From a virus: a stretch of 40,018 nt of DNA. The stretch covers positions 1 to 40,018 of the IMG/VR virus record IMGVR_UViG_3300009156_000053; one strand, 5' to 3'. Of the stretch, positions 30,929-37,990 are shown piece by piece (the first letter of the stretch is position 1; every line of letters starts with the position of its first letter). A model generated the notes under the pieces. The model saw only the letters and a program-made list of their open reading frames with translations. It did no database searches and was not told where the DNA came from. A program made the position numbers and the translations under genes.

Positions 30929-32386
30929 CTACGCGCCCGCCACGTCCTTGACACCCTCGGCGTACCCGTCCTGTAGCCAGTCGCCCTTGGCGCGAATACG
31001 CGCCGCCTCGATATGGCTGTCGGCCACCACTTGTGCGGCCTTGACGTGTTCGCTGCGGGTGTCGGGCTTGTGCTCCTCCAACAGGCGGAGCTGATTCTGC
31101 ATGGTGTGGGCGGCAGTCACGAGGTCAGCCCCCGTGATGGTGCCGGGGCCAAAGTCCATGTTGGGGTCGCGGAACACCGCTGCCAACTTGGACTTTTCGA
31201 CCACTTCCTGGATGACGCTGGGAATCTGCCCGGACAAGAGCCGCGCTGCCTCCCCCACGTTCTCCTCGACGGAGATGAGCCCACGGCCATACAGGCGCAT
31301 GAGCCGTGCCGCCGCGTCTGCGTCCGGCGGCTTGACGTCGATGACGGCGTCCAACCGGCCGGGGCGGAGCATGGCTTGGTTGATGTTCTCGACGTGGTTG
31401 GTGGTCAGGATGACCATCAGTTCCACGTTCTTGCTTTCCACCCCGTCGATGATGTTCAGAACCTCGTCCATGGACACGTCCCGCTCCCCGGACATGACCC
31501 GGTCGATGTCCTCGCAGAACACCACCGCAGGGCCGTACTCTCGAGCCAGACGCAGCATCTCACCGAGCTCGTTGGCCCGCTCGCACAGCAGGAATGTCCA
31601 GCCGTGGCTGGTGGCTAGGTCGGCCACGACCGTGCTGGTCATGGACTTGCCGGTGCCGTACTTGCCGCTCAGCAGAATGCCTCGCTTGCGCGGCACCCCC
31701 AACTTACGCACGAGCTCCGTCCGCACGATGGGCGTGAACACGTTCGTCTGAATGGCGTGTTCCACCTCGGCGCTGAACACCAACTCGTTCTTCAGGTCCC
31801 GGTTGATGTCGAGAAAGGTTGGCTCCGGGAACGGCACCGGCATGACGATGCCGCGCTCGTTCTCTGTGGTCCAGCGCAACCGGAACGCCTGTCCACGGAA
31901 CACGCTGTGGAGCCGCAAGTAGTCCTTGATCTGCTGGACGATCTCCTTGACCGTTTCCTCGTGCTTGCGCTTGACACGGCCCCCCATGACGAAACGCGCG
32001 CGCCCGTTGTGGTTTTCCACTTCGGGCTCGAGGAACCCTTCCACACCCGGCACGGTGGTCTTGCCCCACGGCACCTCGACGTGCTCGTTCAGGCCCACCG
32101 TCACGGTAAGCATGAGCGGCGGCTCGTCCTTGGGGCCGAAGAACGTCTGCACCGTGCGGGACTTGGTCTGCGCGTAGCCGTACCGCTGAATGAGCACTTG
32201 GTAGAACGCGTGTGCCACGTCGGGCAGGAACCCGTCTATGGGGGCACGCAATTCCACCGTGGTCTCGCGGTAGGTACGCTCTTCCTCGAGGACCTTGATG
32301 CCTCGAGAGATGGACATACCCTTGGGCAAGGCCAGCGGGCCATCGTGCTCGATGACCGTTACCTTGTCCACCTTTCTGGTTGCCAC
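30929..32386 (-). CDS. AAA+ ATPase
   Basis: This 485-residue protein has an N-terminal region of ~220 residues with no recognised motif, followed by a classical AAA+ module. GILLSGKYGTGKS is Walker A (about 236-248). AVVFCEDIDRVMSG is Walker B (E292, D293). LMVILTTNHVENINQAMLRP contains sensor 1, and RPGRLDAVIDV an arginine finger. This resembles CDC48/BCS1-type ATPases more than helicase loaders. Such proteins remodel protein complexes or unfold substrates. AGGAGA precedes GTG 32386. The gene follows the winged-helix-like gene and precedes a stem-loop. Its substrate in the phage is unknown. Confidence 0.88.
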   Translation of the reverse strand: MATRKVDKVTVIEHDGPLALPKGMSISRGIKVLEEERTYRETTVELRAPIDGFLPDVAHAFYQVLIQRYGYAQTKSRTVQTFFGPKDEPPLMLTVTVGLNEHVEVPWGKTTVPGVEGFLEPEVENHNGRARFVMGGRVKRKHEETVKEIVQQIKDYLRLHSVFRGQAFRLRWTTENERGIVMPVPFPEPTFLDINRDLKNELVFSAEVEHAIQTNVFTPIVRTELVRKLGVPRKRGILLSGKYGTGKSMTSTVVADLATSHGWTFLLCERANELGEMLRLAREYGPAVVFCEDIDRVMSGERDVSMDEVLNIIDGVESKNVELMVILTTNHVENINQAMLRPGRLDAVIDVKPPDADAAARLMRLYGRGLISVEENVGEAARLLSGQIPSVIQEVVEKSKLAAVFRDPNMDFGPGTITGADLVTAAHTMQNQLRLLEEHKPDTRSEHVKAAQVVADSHIEAARIRAKGDWLQDGYAEGVKDVAGA

Positions 32387-32418
32387 TAGTCTCTCCTCTT
32401 CACTGCTTGGTAGCGCGG

Positions 32419-33492
32419 CTAACCTTCGGCTTCGGCGGGTTCACCTCCTTCCTGAGTAGACGCCCTGCCGGGGAAGATGACCACGCCCCGGCGCTTGAGC
32501 GCTTCGTACAGCAGCGCCACCTCTTGCTCGAGCGGCGTGCGGTGGCCGAGCTCGGCTGCCACAAGGTCAGCCATGTCGTCCTTGCCCACTGCCCGCAGCA
32601 GGTCGGCTGCGTCACGAATGTTGCGTTCGGCCATGGCCGTCCTGTAGACCTCTGGGAAGAACAGCGCCTCCGCCTTGGCACGGTCGGCTAGTTCCGTGGC
32701 CCGGTCGGCTGGCTGGCTGGACGGCGGGACTAGGGTCCCGGCTGGTGTGACGGTCATACCGAGTATGCGTTGCGCCTCGGCTCCGCGCTGCACAGGGGCG
32801 GGCGGACCTGCCTCTGGCTCCGGTGGCTTAGGCACCACGCCACTGACACGTTCTTCCTCATTGACCACGGTCACGCCACCTTCCACTTCGAGGTCGGACG
32901 TATGTCCGCCGCCGTTCTGCACGACGGCTGGCAACATGTCGTCCGGCGTCAACCGGGCCTTCATGTAGCGCTCACCTTCCTCCATGCCCTTGTCTGTGAG
33001 TTGGATGCGGACAGGAATACCGCCCTGCGGGCTACCGCGTCCTCCCTCACCGCTGACGCCACCGGTCAGGCGCTGGTAGTCCTTGCCCTGCGCCTTGCTG
33101 GCATGGAACTTGACCAGCCCGTCGCGCCGAAGGTCGAACAGCATGTGCGCCACCTCGTGCATGTCGACGTGGCGGGCCATGATGTCGGTACAACGCTTGG
33201 CGAGCTCCATGACGGTCAAGCCGACGAAGTGGTGGCGGTCGTTGGCGAGCGCTCCCGTACCAGCGGTGATGCTGCCGGGGTTCACTCTTGGCCTATTCGG
33301 GTCGCTGGCTTGCTGGTACATGACCTCGAGCAAGCCCGCTTTCACGGTACGAGGGACCGGTGGGGGTGCAGCCTCTGGTCCCCTTACCACTGGCTGTGGC
33401 ACTTGATATACCTCCCGTCTATTGGTGACGACGGCGCGTTGGAGAACAGCACCTGCCTGCTCCCACCGCCCTCTACTCTTGCGGCGATTCAT
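32419..33492 (-). CDS. winged-helix-like protein with disordered linker
   Basis: This protein of about 357 residues starts at ATG 33492. A central part (about residues 80-190) contains VMELAKRCTDIMARHVDMHE, VAHMLFDLRRDGLVKFHASK and VRIQLTDKGMEEGERYM, a pattern like a winged helix. Pro/Glu/Val-rich, disordered stretches follow. The C-terminal region is helical (ADLLRAVGKDDMADLVAAEL) and ends with a short strand (RRGVVIFPG). It probably binds DNA or forms a scaffold with the AAA+ ATPase encoded directly downstream. A longer start (33540) would extend into the upstream gene. Confidence 0.58.
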   Translation of the reverse strand: MNRRKSRGRWEQAGAVLQRAVVTNRREVYQVPQPVVRGPEAAPPPVPRTVKAGLLEVMYQQASDPNRPRVNPGSITAGTGALANDRHHFVGLTVMELAKRCTDIMARHVDMHEVAHMLFDLRRDGLVKFHASKAQGKDYQRLTGGVSGEGGRGSPQGGIPVRIQLTDKGMEEGERYMKARLTPDDMLPAVVQNGGGHTSDLEVEGGVTVVNEEERVSGVVPKPPEPEAGPPAPVQRGAEAQRILGMTVTPAGTLVPPSSQPADRATELADRAKAEALFFPEVYRTAMAERNIRDAADLLRAVGKDDMADLVAAELGHRTPLEQEVALLYEALKRRGVVIFPGRASTQEGGEPAEAEG

Positions 33493-33811
33493 CGAATACC
33501 AGTTCGATACGCACGGCCACCCCACGCGGAGGCGAGCCATGCTCTAGGTGGTACTTCTTCACCCGTGCGGCGCTGAACATGGCGAGAGCCGTCATCATGA
33601 CGGTGCTCAGGCCCTTGCCTTCCTCGTCGTCTGGCGGGCCGACCAGTACGAATTCGACTTGGTCTTCCTCCAGTTCGACGAAGCCGCTGATGGGCATGGA
33701 CTTGATGACGTCCTTGCTGAGCCGCTGAAGCGCCTCGGAATTCTCAGGGAGGCGTACGCCTGCCCCTTCGTCATCCGCATCCTCCCTGAACACGAAGGCG
33801 TCTAAGTTCAT
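33473..33811 (-). CDS. hypothetical protein
   Basis: This 112-residue acidic protein has LPENSEALQRLSKDVIKSMP, ISGFVELEEDQVEFVLVGPP and GLSTVMMTALAMFSAARVKK. AGGAG followed by five bases precedes ATG 33811. It overlaps the next gene by 20 bases. No family recognised; the alternating strands and helix suggest a compact alpha/beta fold. Confidence 0.55.
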   Translation of the reverse strand: MNLDAFVFREDADDEGAGVRLPENSEALQRLSKDVIKSMPISGFVELEEDQVEFVLVGPPDDEEGKGLSTVMMTALAMFSAARVKKYHLEHGSPPRGVAVRIELVFDESPQE

Positions 33812-33984
33812 GGCTGCTCCTGCCCCGGTGGGGCGCTATTAGCGGTACGGGCGCGCGCGTAAGTTCTGACCTTCTGCACGCATGTCGTACCGAACCAGCG
33901 GCCGTTGAAGTCCACTGGGTGGGCGAGTGCCCGCCCGCAACGAGCGCAGGTGGCACTCGTAAGGGGACGCGGGCGGGCACTCAT
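33808..33984 (-). CDS. small CxxC protein
   Basis: This 58-residue protein has CARCGRALAHPVDFNG and WFGTTCVQKVR, a likely small zinc-binding fold. The stop overlaps the next ATG as ATGA, so the reading frame is trusted at its 3' end. The start is uncertain: GTG 34227 with an AGAGGAG sequence would extend the protein to 139 residues. That extension would cover the inverted repeat at 34151-34215 and has weaker GC bias at codon third positions, so I prefer ATG 33984. Confidence 0.5.
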   Translation of the reverse strand: MSARPRPLTSATCARCGRALAHPVDFNGRWFGTTCVQKVRTYARARTANSAPPGQEQP

Positions 33985-34248
33985 GGCAGAGGGCAGCGCG
34001 ACCGCCGTGACCGGTGGGGCACCGGAGGTCGGTGCGGTGTCCACCAGCCCGACGCCCACGCTAATAGCAAGAGCGGATAGGGTCCGCTGTGTCAGCCCGC
34101 CACCAAGGTGAACGTGCCGTGCTATCGCCCACGCGAGGCGCCGAGCCGCGCTGCCCTCCGGTGCCTGACTCAACAGGAGTGCCTGCTCCCGCGCTGAGTC
34201 AGGCCCGGAGGGCAGGTCCACGGCCACGCTACTCCTCTGCACTAACGC
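33985..34248 (-). promoter_or_regulatory. structured intergenic region in the leftward block
   Basis: This 264-base stretch separates two groups of tightly packed leftward genes. It contains the large hairpin at 34151-34215, a 6-bp hairpin at 34072-34088 (AGCGGA/TCCGCT) and a small hairpin at 34247-34260 overlapping the upstream stop. No convincing sigma-70 promoter is visible, but the arrangement suggests termination or regulation followed by renewed expression. It could also be coding if the next gene starts at GTG 34227. Confidence 0.45.
34151..34215. repeat. 20-bp interrupted inverted repeat (large hairpin)
   Basis: The left arm (34151-34172) holds CTGCCCTCCGG and CCTGACTCA; the right arm (34195-34215) holds TGAGTCAGG and CCGGAGGGCAG. 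The arms pair over 20 bp with one small bulge. The loop itself contains GGAG and CTCC that can pair. The structure is much longer than expected by chance and is similar on both strands, so it could act as RNA hairpin, protein-binding palindrome or replication element. Confidence 0.75.
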
Positions 34249-34410
34249 CTAGACGTAGGCTGGCTCAGGAACCGGGTCGGGCTGCGGTGGCTCGGGCACC
34301 GGGTCCGGGTCTGGCGTGGGCTCCGGTGGCTCGGTCTCTCGCCCGAATGCCTTCGCCATCATGGTGGCTGCGTCCTGTGCAGCGTCGTGGATGCGTGTCT
34401 CGTGGCACAT
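34249..34410 (-). CDS. small protein with Pro/Glu/Asp-rich tail
   Basis: This 53-residue protein starts at ATG 34410, preceded by AAGGAGGT nine bases upstream, one of the best ribosome binding sites in the window. The first half is helical (RIHDAAQDAATMMAKAFGRE). The second half repeats Pro-Glu/Asp units (PEPTPDPDPVPEPPQPDPVP). The tail is probably disordered. Function unknown. Confidence 0.6.
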   Translation of the reverse strand: MCHETRIHDAAQDAATMMAKAFGRETEPPEPTPDPDPVPEPPQPDPVPEPAYV

Positions 34411-34460
34411 TCCCCTTAGACCTCCTTCGTACCTGAATGGGTGGTGGGCGGTGTCTGGCG

Positions 34461-34841
34461 CTAGGCAGCCTCCTCCTCTTGTGCGTGCGCCGCGTTCGCG
34501 GCTGCTGTCTTGAGAGCGTCCTTGCTCTGGACCGTGGTCCGCCATGTGTGGTAGACCTCTTGCAGTTCGTCGTCGTCGTCGCGCTGCTCGATGGCTTCGA
34601 TGAGTTCCAAGAACTCCACCGACAGCATGTTCACCGTGACGAAGTCCACGGCCTGCCGAATGACTTGGTCCCGCACCACCTGCTCCACATTCAGCACGTG
34701 CTCGTGGAACCATTCCTCGTCCCTACCGGACAACTTGTCTTCGCTGTACTCGTTGCACAGGTCGGCGCCCTGCTCGCTGCGGTGGTTGCCTTCACCGCAT
34801 TCGAATTCCAGGTCCACCTTGGCCTTGGTGCTCTTTGCCAT
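34461..34841 (-). CDS. acidic hypothetical protein
   Basis: This 126-residue protein begins MAKSTKAKVDLEFECGEGNH, followed by SEQGADLC, which could form a Cys/His site. A long helical section follows (HEHVLNVEQVVRDQVIRQAV; VEFLELIEAIEQRDDDDELQ). AAGGGGAACAGGCG precedes ATG 34841. An in-frame GTG at 34928 overlaps the upstream stop as GTGA and would add 29 residues, so the start is not certain. No family recognised. Confidence 0.58.
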   Translation of the reverse strand: MAKSTKAKVDLEFECGEGNHRSEQGADLCNEYSEDKLSGRDEEWFHEHVLNVEQVVRDQVIRQAVDFVTVNMLSVEFLELIEAIEQRDDDDELQEVYHTWRTTVQSKDALKTAAANAAHAQEEEAA

Positions 34842-34924
34842 CGCCTGTTCCCCTTCTTTCTGGCGTAGTAACCAACGGAGGCGCAGCCCGAGTTGGTCCC
34901 GCATGACATGCCGAACGAACGACG

Positions 34925-35290
34925 TCACCCCAGTGGCTCCTCCTTGGCAGCCAGCGCGTCCAGCGCCACCCGCTGCACCTCGAATTCCCAACTGTGCCGC
35001 TTGTGTTCGTCGTCCCCGCTCGGGTTGCTCATGACGAACGACCCGGCGGCGTAGGTGCGCTCGTCCCCACTACGGCTCCCACGCCGAATGAACACGCTGC
35101 ACGTACCCCCGGCCTTGAGCGCCTTGACGTGCGACTGCGCCGCCTTGAAGAGCACTTCTCCTAGGCTGCTCTCGGCTTCGTGTTCCTCACTGGTGACAGC
35201 CAATATGGACTGCCTTGTGGTGTCTTCCTTGTCTTCCGGGTCCGGCCCCCATAACACGAAGATCTCGTGCTCCTTGCGAGCACTACGCAT
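34925..35290 (-). CDS. hypothetical protein
   Basis: This 121-residue protein has KEHEIFVLWGPDPEDKEDTT, an amphipathic helix (SSLGEVLFKAAQSHVKALKA) and a beta section (GGTCSVFIRRGSRSGDERTY). AAAGGGGAGCCAA precedes ATG 35290. Genes on both sides overlap by a few bases. No function visible. Confidence 0.55.
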   Translation of the reverse strand: MRSARKEHEIFVLWGPDPEDKEDTTRQSILAVTSEEHEAESSLGEVLFKAAQSHVKALKAGGTCSVFIRRGSRSGDERTYAAGSFVMSNPSGDDEHKRHSWEFEVQRVALDALAAKEEPLG

Positions 35291-35501
35291 TTGGCTCCCC
35301 TTTCTTCACCACCAAGGTGTGGTCCTCCCCCACCTTGACCGGGTTATAGCCCTCGCTTGGCTTGGTGGGGTCCTCGGCGGTGGCAAGCCACTCGAGCGCT
35401 CGTAGGAACTCGGCCTTGGCCTCTGGGTCCATCGCCATGACGGCCAACTTCGCCTGCTCGCTCAGTTCGATGGTGCGGCGCTCAGGCTTCTTCTTGCTCA
35501 T
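35283..35501 (-). CDS. small hypothetical protein
   Basis: This 72-residue protein has a basic start (MSKKKPERR), a helix LSEQAKLAVMAMDPEAKAEF and an ending YNPVKVGEDHTLVVKKGEPN. It overlaps the downstream gene by eight bases and the upstream one by twenty. The folded core suggests a small regulator, but no family is recognised. Confidence 0.55.
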   Translation of the reverse strand: MSKKKPERRTIELSEQAKLAVMAMDPEAKAEFLRALEWLATAEDPTKPSEGYNPVKVGEDHTLVVKKGEPNA

Positions 35502-35667
35502 ACCTGACCTTGTGCTTCCCGAGCCGCCGCTCGTAATAGACCGGGTCCCGCGCCTCTATGGAGCGGAAGTGCCGGTGGTGTACGCCCCCGTTCCCCTTCC
35601 AGCGATACCACTGGCACATGGAGCAGACTGGCTGACGCCGTGGACGGTTCCGCCGGAAGTGGCTCAT
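35482..35667 (-). CDS. small basic CxxC protein
   Basis: This 61-residue protein begins MSHFRRNRPRRQPVCSMCQW and is strongly basic with one CxxC pair. Comparable FRRxRxxxxPCxMCxWxKxNG proteins occur in actinophages. ATG 35667 overlaps the stop of the newly recognised upstream small gene as ATGA. It may bind nucleic acid. Confidence 0.55.
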   Translation of the reverse strand: MSHFRRNRPRRQPVCSMCQWYRWKGNGGVHHRHFRSIEARDPVYYERRLGKHKVRYEQEEA

Positions 35668-35795
35668 GGCCGCGCACCCCGCGTACTAACTGCCCCCGCG
35701 CGGGTTGTGACGGGGGCCGAGCCGGATGGGGGTCGTGCCGCCTCTCGACGGTCGACCGGCGCTGGCGCCCCGACTCGCCCCCTTGCATGCTTCAT
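35664..35795 (-). CDS. 43-residue Arg/Ala/Pro-rich protein
   Basis: ATG 35795 is preceded by AGGAGG six bases upstream, a strong ribosome binding site. The stop overlaps the next ATG as ATGA. The product begins MKHARGRVGAPAPVDRREAA and is disordered and basic. The translational signals are the main evidence; the amino-acid composition is compatible with a GC-rich non-coding frame, so a leader peptide is an alternative. Confidence 0.45.
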   Translation of the reverse strand: MKHARGRVGAPAPVDRREAARPPSGSAPVTTRAGAVSTRGARP

Positions 35796-35923
35796 TCCTG
35801 CCCTCCTGTCCCCTATTCAGGTGTGGCCCACTCCACCGGGCTGGTGGCACCCCCCAATGGTACCCCATGGACTACGTCAGGCATACCCCTAGAGTTGCTG
35901 GCCCAAAGACCAATGAGGGCGGC

Positions 35924-36910
35924 TTATCCCTTGTACGCCTCGGCCTGCATGCTCGCCAGGAGTGCCTCCTTGTGAGCAGCAGCACGCTCGGTCTGTGTCT
36001 CGAGGAACTCCCGGCCACGAGCATATTCCTCGTCGGCACTGCCACACTCGGCCATTCGTGTCCGATAGTAGGACACCACCGATATGCGCTCTGCTCCGCA
36101 CTTGGTATGGTCGGGGTGCAGGTCCAGACTGCCCATTGGCTCCTTACAGACGCCGCACTCCATGTACGTGTTGCCATGCCACTGGTGCGCGTCCATGAGG
36201 AGCAGGTCCCCGTGCTGCATGTTCACGCCGATGCGATACTCCGGGAACACGAACAGCCCGCCGCTGTAGTTCCCCTTCCGTAGCACGGCGAGGGTGCTGA
36301 ACCCCTCGTCCAAATCACCCGCATCGGTATGGACCCCGGTCGGATAACTGCGGTTGACCGTGACCGTGGTAAAGACCGTGTCGGCTATGCGCCAGTCGGG
36401 GTGGGTCTTGGCAGCGAACCCCTCCTGCACGGCGTAGCGCTCGGGGACGTGGACCTTGAAGTATTCGTTGATGGACTGGAACAGGGGGAACAGAGCCTGC
36501 CACTTGTAGAGCTCCTTCCCACTCCACGCTGTCAGCCGACACCGCATCTGATGGGCCGGTGAGCGGTCGAACGCCCCGATGATGCTGCTATTCACATGGG
36601 GGGTCCGGGTGCGGGTGCTCTTGCCCTTGGTGTAGACGCGCTCGTACCCGCTGGCGTCCCCTCGGTTGTCGCTGCTGCCCTTGCTGACGATGTACAGAAT
36701 GTCGTGAATCTCGTCGAGCATGAATGTGTCGAGGGCACCGGGCAGGTACTTCGCCAGCAGCCGTCCGTCGGGCAGGCGCACCTCGGTCGGCCCCACCAGC
36801 ATGGTGTCCAAGAAGTCCATGGTGGGGAGTTTGCCCCGGACAGCCTCCATGTCCTTGGCATTGGTCTTGGTGCGAACACGGAGCTCGGTGAAGCGTGGGT
36901 AGTCCTTCAT
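35924..36910 (-). CDS. TET/JBP-family 2-oxoglutarate/Fe(II) dioxygenase
   Basis: This 328-residue protein has the double-stranded beta-helix dioxygenase core. VNRSYPTGVHTDAGDLDEGF carries the first two iron ligands (H194 and D196). YSGGLFVFPEYRIGVNMQHG leads to DAHQWHGNTY, where H242 or H245 is the distal ligand (H245 fits best). RISVVSYYRTRM supplies the 2-oxoglutarate-binding arginine (R275 or R283). This HxD...H...R pattern with the GVHTDxGD and GGxFVFPEY elements matches the phage branch of TET/JBP enzymes, which oxidise 5-methylcytosine or thymine in DNA. The cluster with a TET-associated glycosyltransferase strongly suggests DNA modification. A 128-base gap follows the gene. Confidence 0.88.
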   Translation of the reverse strand: MKDYPRFTELRVRTKTNAKDMEAVRGKLPTMDFLDTMLVGPTEVRLPDGRLLAKYLPGALDTFMLDEIHDILYIVSKGSSDNRGDASGYERVYTKGKSTRTRTPHVNSSIIGAFDRSPAHQMRCRLTAWSGKELYKWQALFPLFQSINEYFKVHVPERYAVQEGFAAKTHPDWRIADTVFTTVTVNRSYPTGVHTDAGDLDEGFSTLAVLRKGNYSGGLFVFPEYRIGVNMQHGDLLLMDAHQWHGNTYMECGVCKEPMGSLDLHPDHTKCGAERISVVSYYRTRMAECGSADEEYARGREFLETQTERAAAHKEALLASMQAEAYKG

Positions 36911-36914
36911 GGGT

Positions 36915-37304
36915 CTAGTCTATCGCAACCTTGGGTGCTGTCAACCGTTTCTTGTACTTCATCCCGACCTTGGTCAGCGCGGCTTTGCGATTCTTCGCAA
37001 GCAACAGGTCTGGATTGTTGCGGCCCCATTCTGCGAGGGCTAGCCCGGTCGCACGGAGTTCTTCCGGGCTCCGCCTAGCCGCGCTGGCTTTCCCGGCCAG
37101 CCTCGCCTGTGCCCTCCTGCCTCGCTTCCCTATCTTCTTGGCATGCTCTGTCCAACCCATGTGCGGCTTGTCTTTCAGCATGTCCAGCACCGTCGCTCGT
37201 CGGACTGCCGACAGACACTCTGGAGAGCACGTCAGGCGCCACCCATACCCGCTCGGCCGGGGCGCCGTGGGCGCCCCGCACGACACGCATGGCGGTCTAG
37301 TCAC
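36915..37304 (-). CDS. zinc-ribbon/basic protein in the modification cluster
   Basis: This 129-residue protein has CVSCGAPTAP and LTCSPECLSAVRR at the N-terminus, a likely zinc ribbon. A highly basic helical region follows (GKRGRRAQARLAGKASAARR; NRKAALTKVGMKYKKR). It resembles DNA-binding parts of phage nucleases, but no catalytic HNH or GIY motif is visible. GTG 37304 overlaps the kinase stop. It could direct the modification enzymes to DNA or bind DNA as a regulator. Confidence 0.6.
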   Translation of the reverse strand: MTRPPCVSCGAPTAPRPSGYGWRLTCSPECLSAVRRATVLDMLKDKPHMGWTEHAKKIGKRGRRAQARLAGKASAARRSPEELRATGLALAEWGRNNPDLLLAKNRKAALTKVGMKYKKRLTAPKVAID

Positions 37305-37824
37305 GGAACGCCTGTGCCACTGGACCTTGGAACAGCCGCGCCGTCAGGTGCGGGGGCAGACTGCTGCGAATGTCCTGCGCGCCGAAGCGAATGGACAGGT
37401 CCTTGAACTTGGTGCGGCGCCCCTTTATCCACGCTTCGTCTTGGTGGCTCCCACGCTGCGCCCGCCGTGCGGCAGCAAGGTCTTCCCCCTCTAAGTGGTA
37501 CAGCCACAGCCGGTACCCGAGGCCAGCCATGGCGTCGAAGAAGGCGCCGTTGCCCAAGCGGTCCCCCTCGCCCAAGACAAGGTCGGGCCGTATGGCTTCG
37601 ATCCACTTGACCACCTTGGGCTGCGCGTCCAACCCCAGACTGTCGGTCCCCGGATAGTCGACACGGTCGGCACCCAGTTCCACCACGCCGCAGTCGTAGC
37701 GACGGAAGTAGAAGGGGTGGTCGTAGTCCTCGTATGCCTGCTCTCCTTTGAGCGCCCGCACCACCGTCGACTTGCCGATGCCGGGTTCGCCCATGACGTA
37801 CAACAGGTGCTTCTGGTCACCCAT
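37297..37824 (-). CDS. P-loop kinase-like protein
   Basis: This 175-residue protein has LLYVMGEPGIGKSTVVRAL with Walker A at G12-S19. VDYPGTDSLGLDAQPKVVKW and DLVLGEGDRLGNGAFFDAMA follow, and then a lid-like arginine/lysine-rich QRGSHQDEAWIKGRRTKF. This is the small P-loop kinase layout found repeatedly in actinophages. Related P-loop proteins phosphorylate hydroxymethylated bases during DNA hypermodification. Here the substrate is inferred only from the neighbouring TET and glycosyltransferase genes. A nucleotide kinase is the main alternative. ATG 37824 overlaps the upstream 57-residue gene. Confidence 0.72.
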   Translation of the reverse strand: MGDQKHLLYVMGEPGIGKSTVVRALKGEQAYEDYDHPFYFRRYDCGVVELGADRVDYPGTDSLGLDAQPKVVKWIEAIRPDLVLGEGDRLGNGAFFDAMAGLGYRLWLYHLEGEDLAAARRAQRGSHQDEAWIKGRRTKFKDLSIRFGAQDIRSSLPPHLTARLFQGPVAQAFRD

Positions 37825-37990
37825 CGTGCAACGCCTCCTTGATCTCCTTGATCAACTCGTCCCGCCCGCAGGTGCAGCGCCCGCTGTCCATCGGCATGTA
37901 GATGCTACAGCGAGGCTGCTTGAGGTGCCCGCCCTGCTCCATGTATGGGAGCGTCCTCTCCAGCAGACGTAGTAGTTCCCCCTCACCCAT
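37817..37990 (-). CDS. 57-residue conserved phage protein
   Basis: This small protein has ELLRLLERTLPYMEQGGHLK followed by CSIYMPMDSGRCTCGRDELI. The C...GxCxCGRDxL pattern with a preceding helix is familiar from many actinophage mini-proteins of unknown function. Both ends overlap neighbouring genes (kinase and phosphatase) in the same ATGGGTGA arrangement. An AAGGAG lies ten bases before ATG 37990. It may bind zinc and could link the kinase and phosphatase activities. Confidence 0.65.
   Translation of the reverse strand: MGEGELLRLLERTLPYMEQGGHLKQPRCSIYMPMDSGRCTCGRDELIKEIKEALHDG

Noticed and set aside
31757-32389. 210-codon plus-strand frame
   Set aside because: It is antisense to the AAA+ ATPase, whose motifs are unambiguous.
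36596-37078. 160-codon plus-strand frame
   Set aside because: It runs antisense across the TET dioxygenase and zinc protein genes without its own signals.
37260-37277. 18-base copy of the intergenic hairpin sequence as a mobile or regulatory repeat
   Set aside because: It lies inside the coding start of the zinc protein, encoding GAPTAP, and only two copies exist; chance in a very GC-rich genome is plausible.
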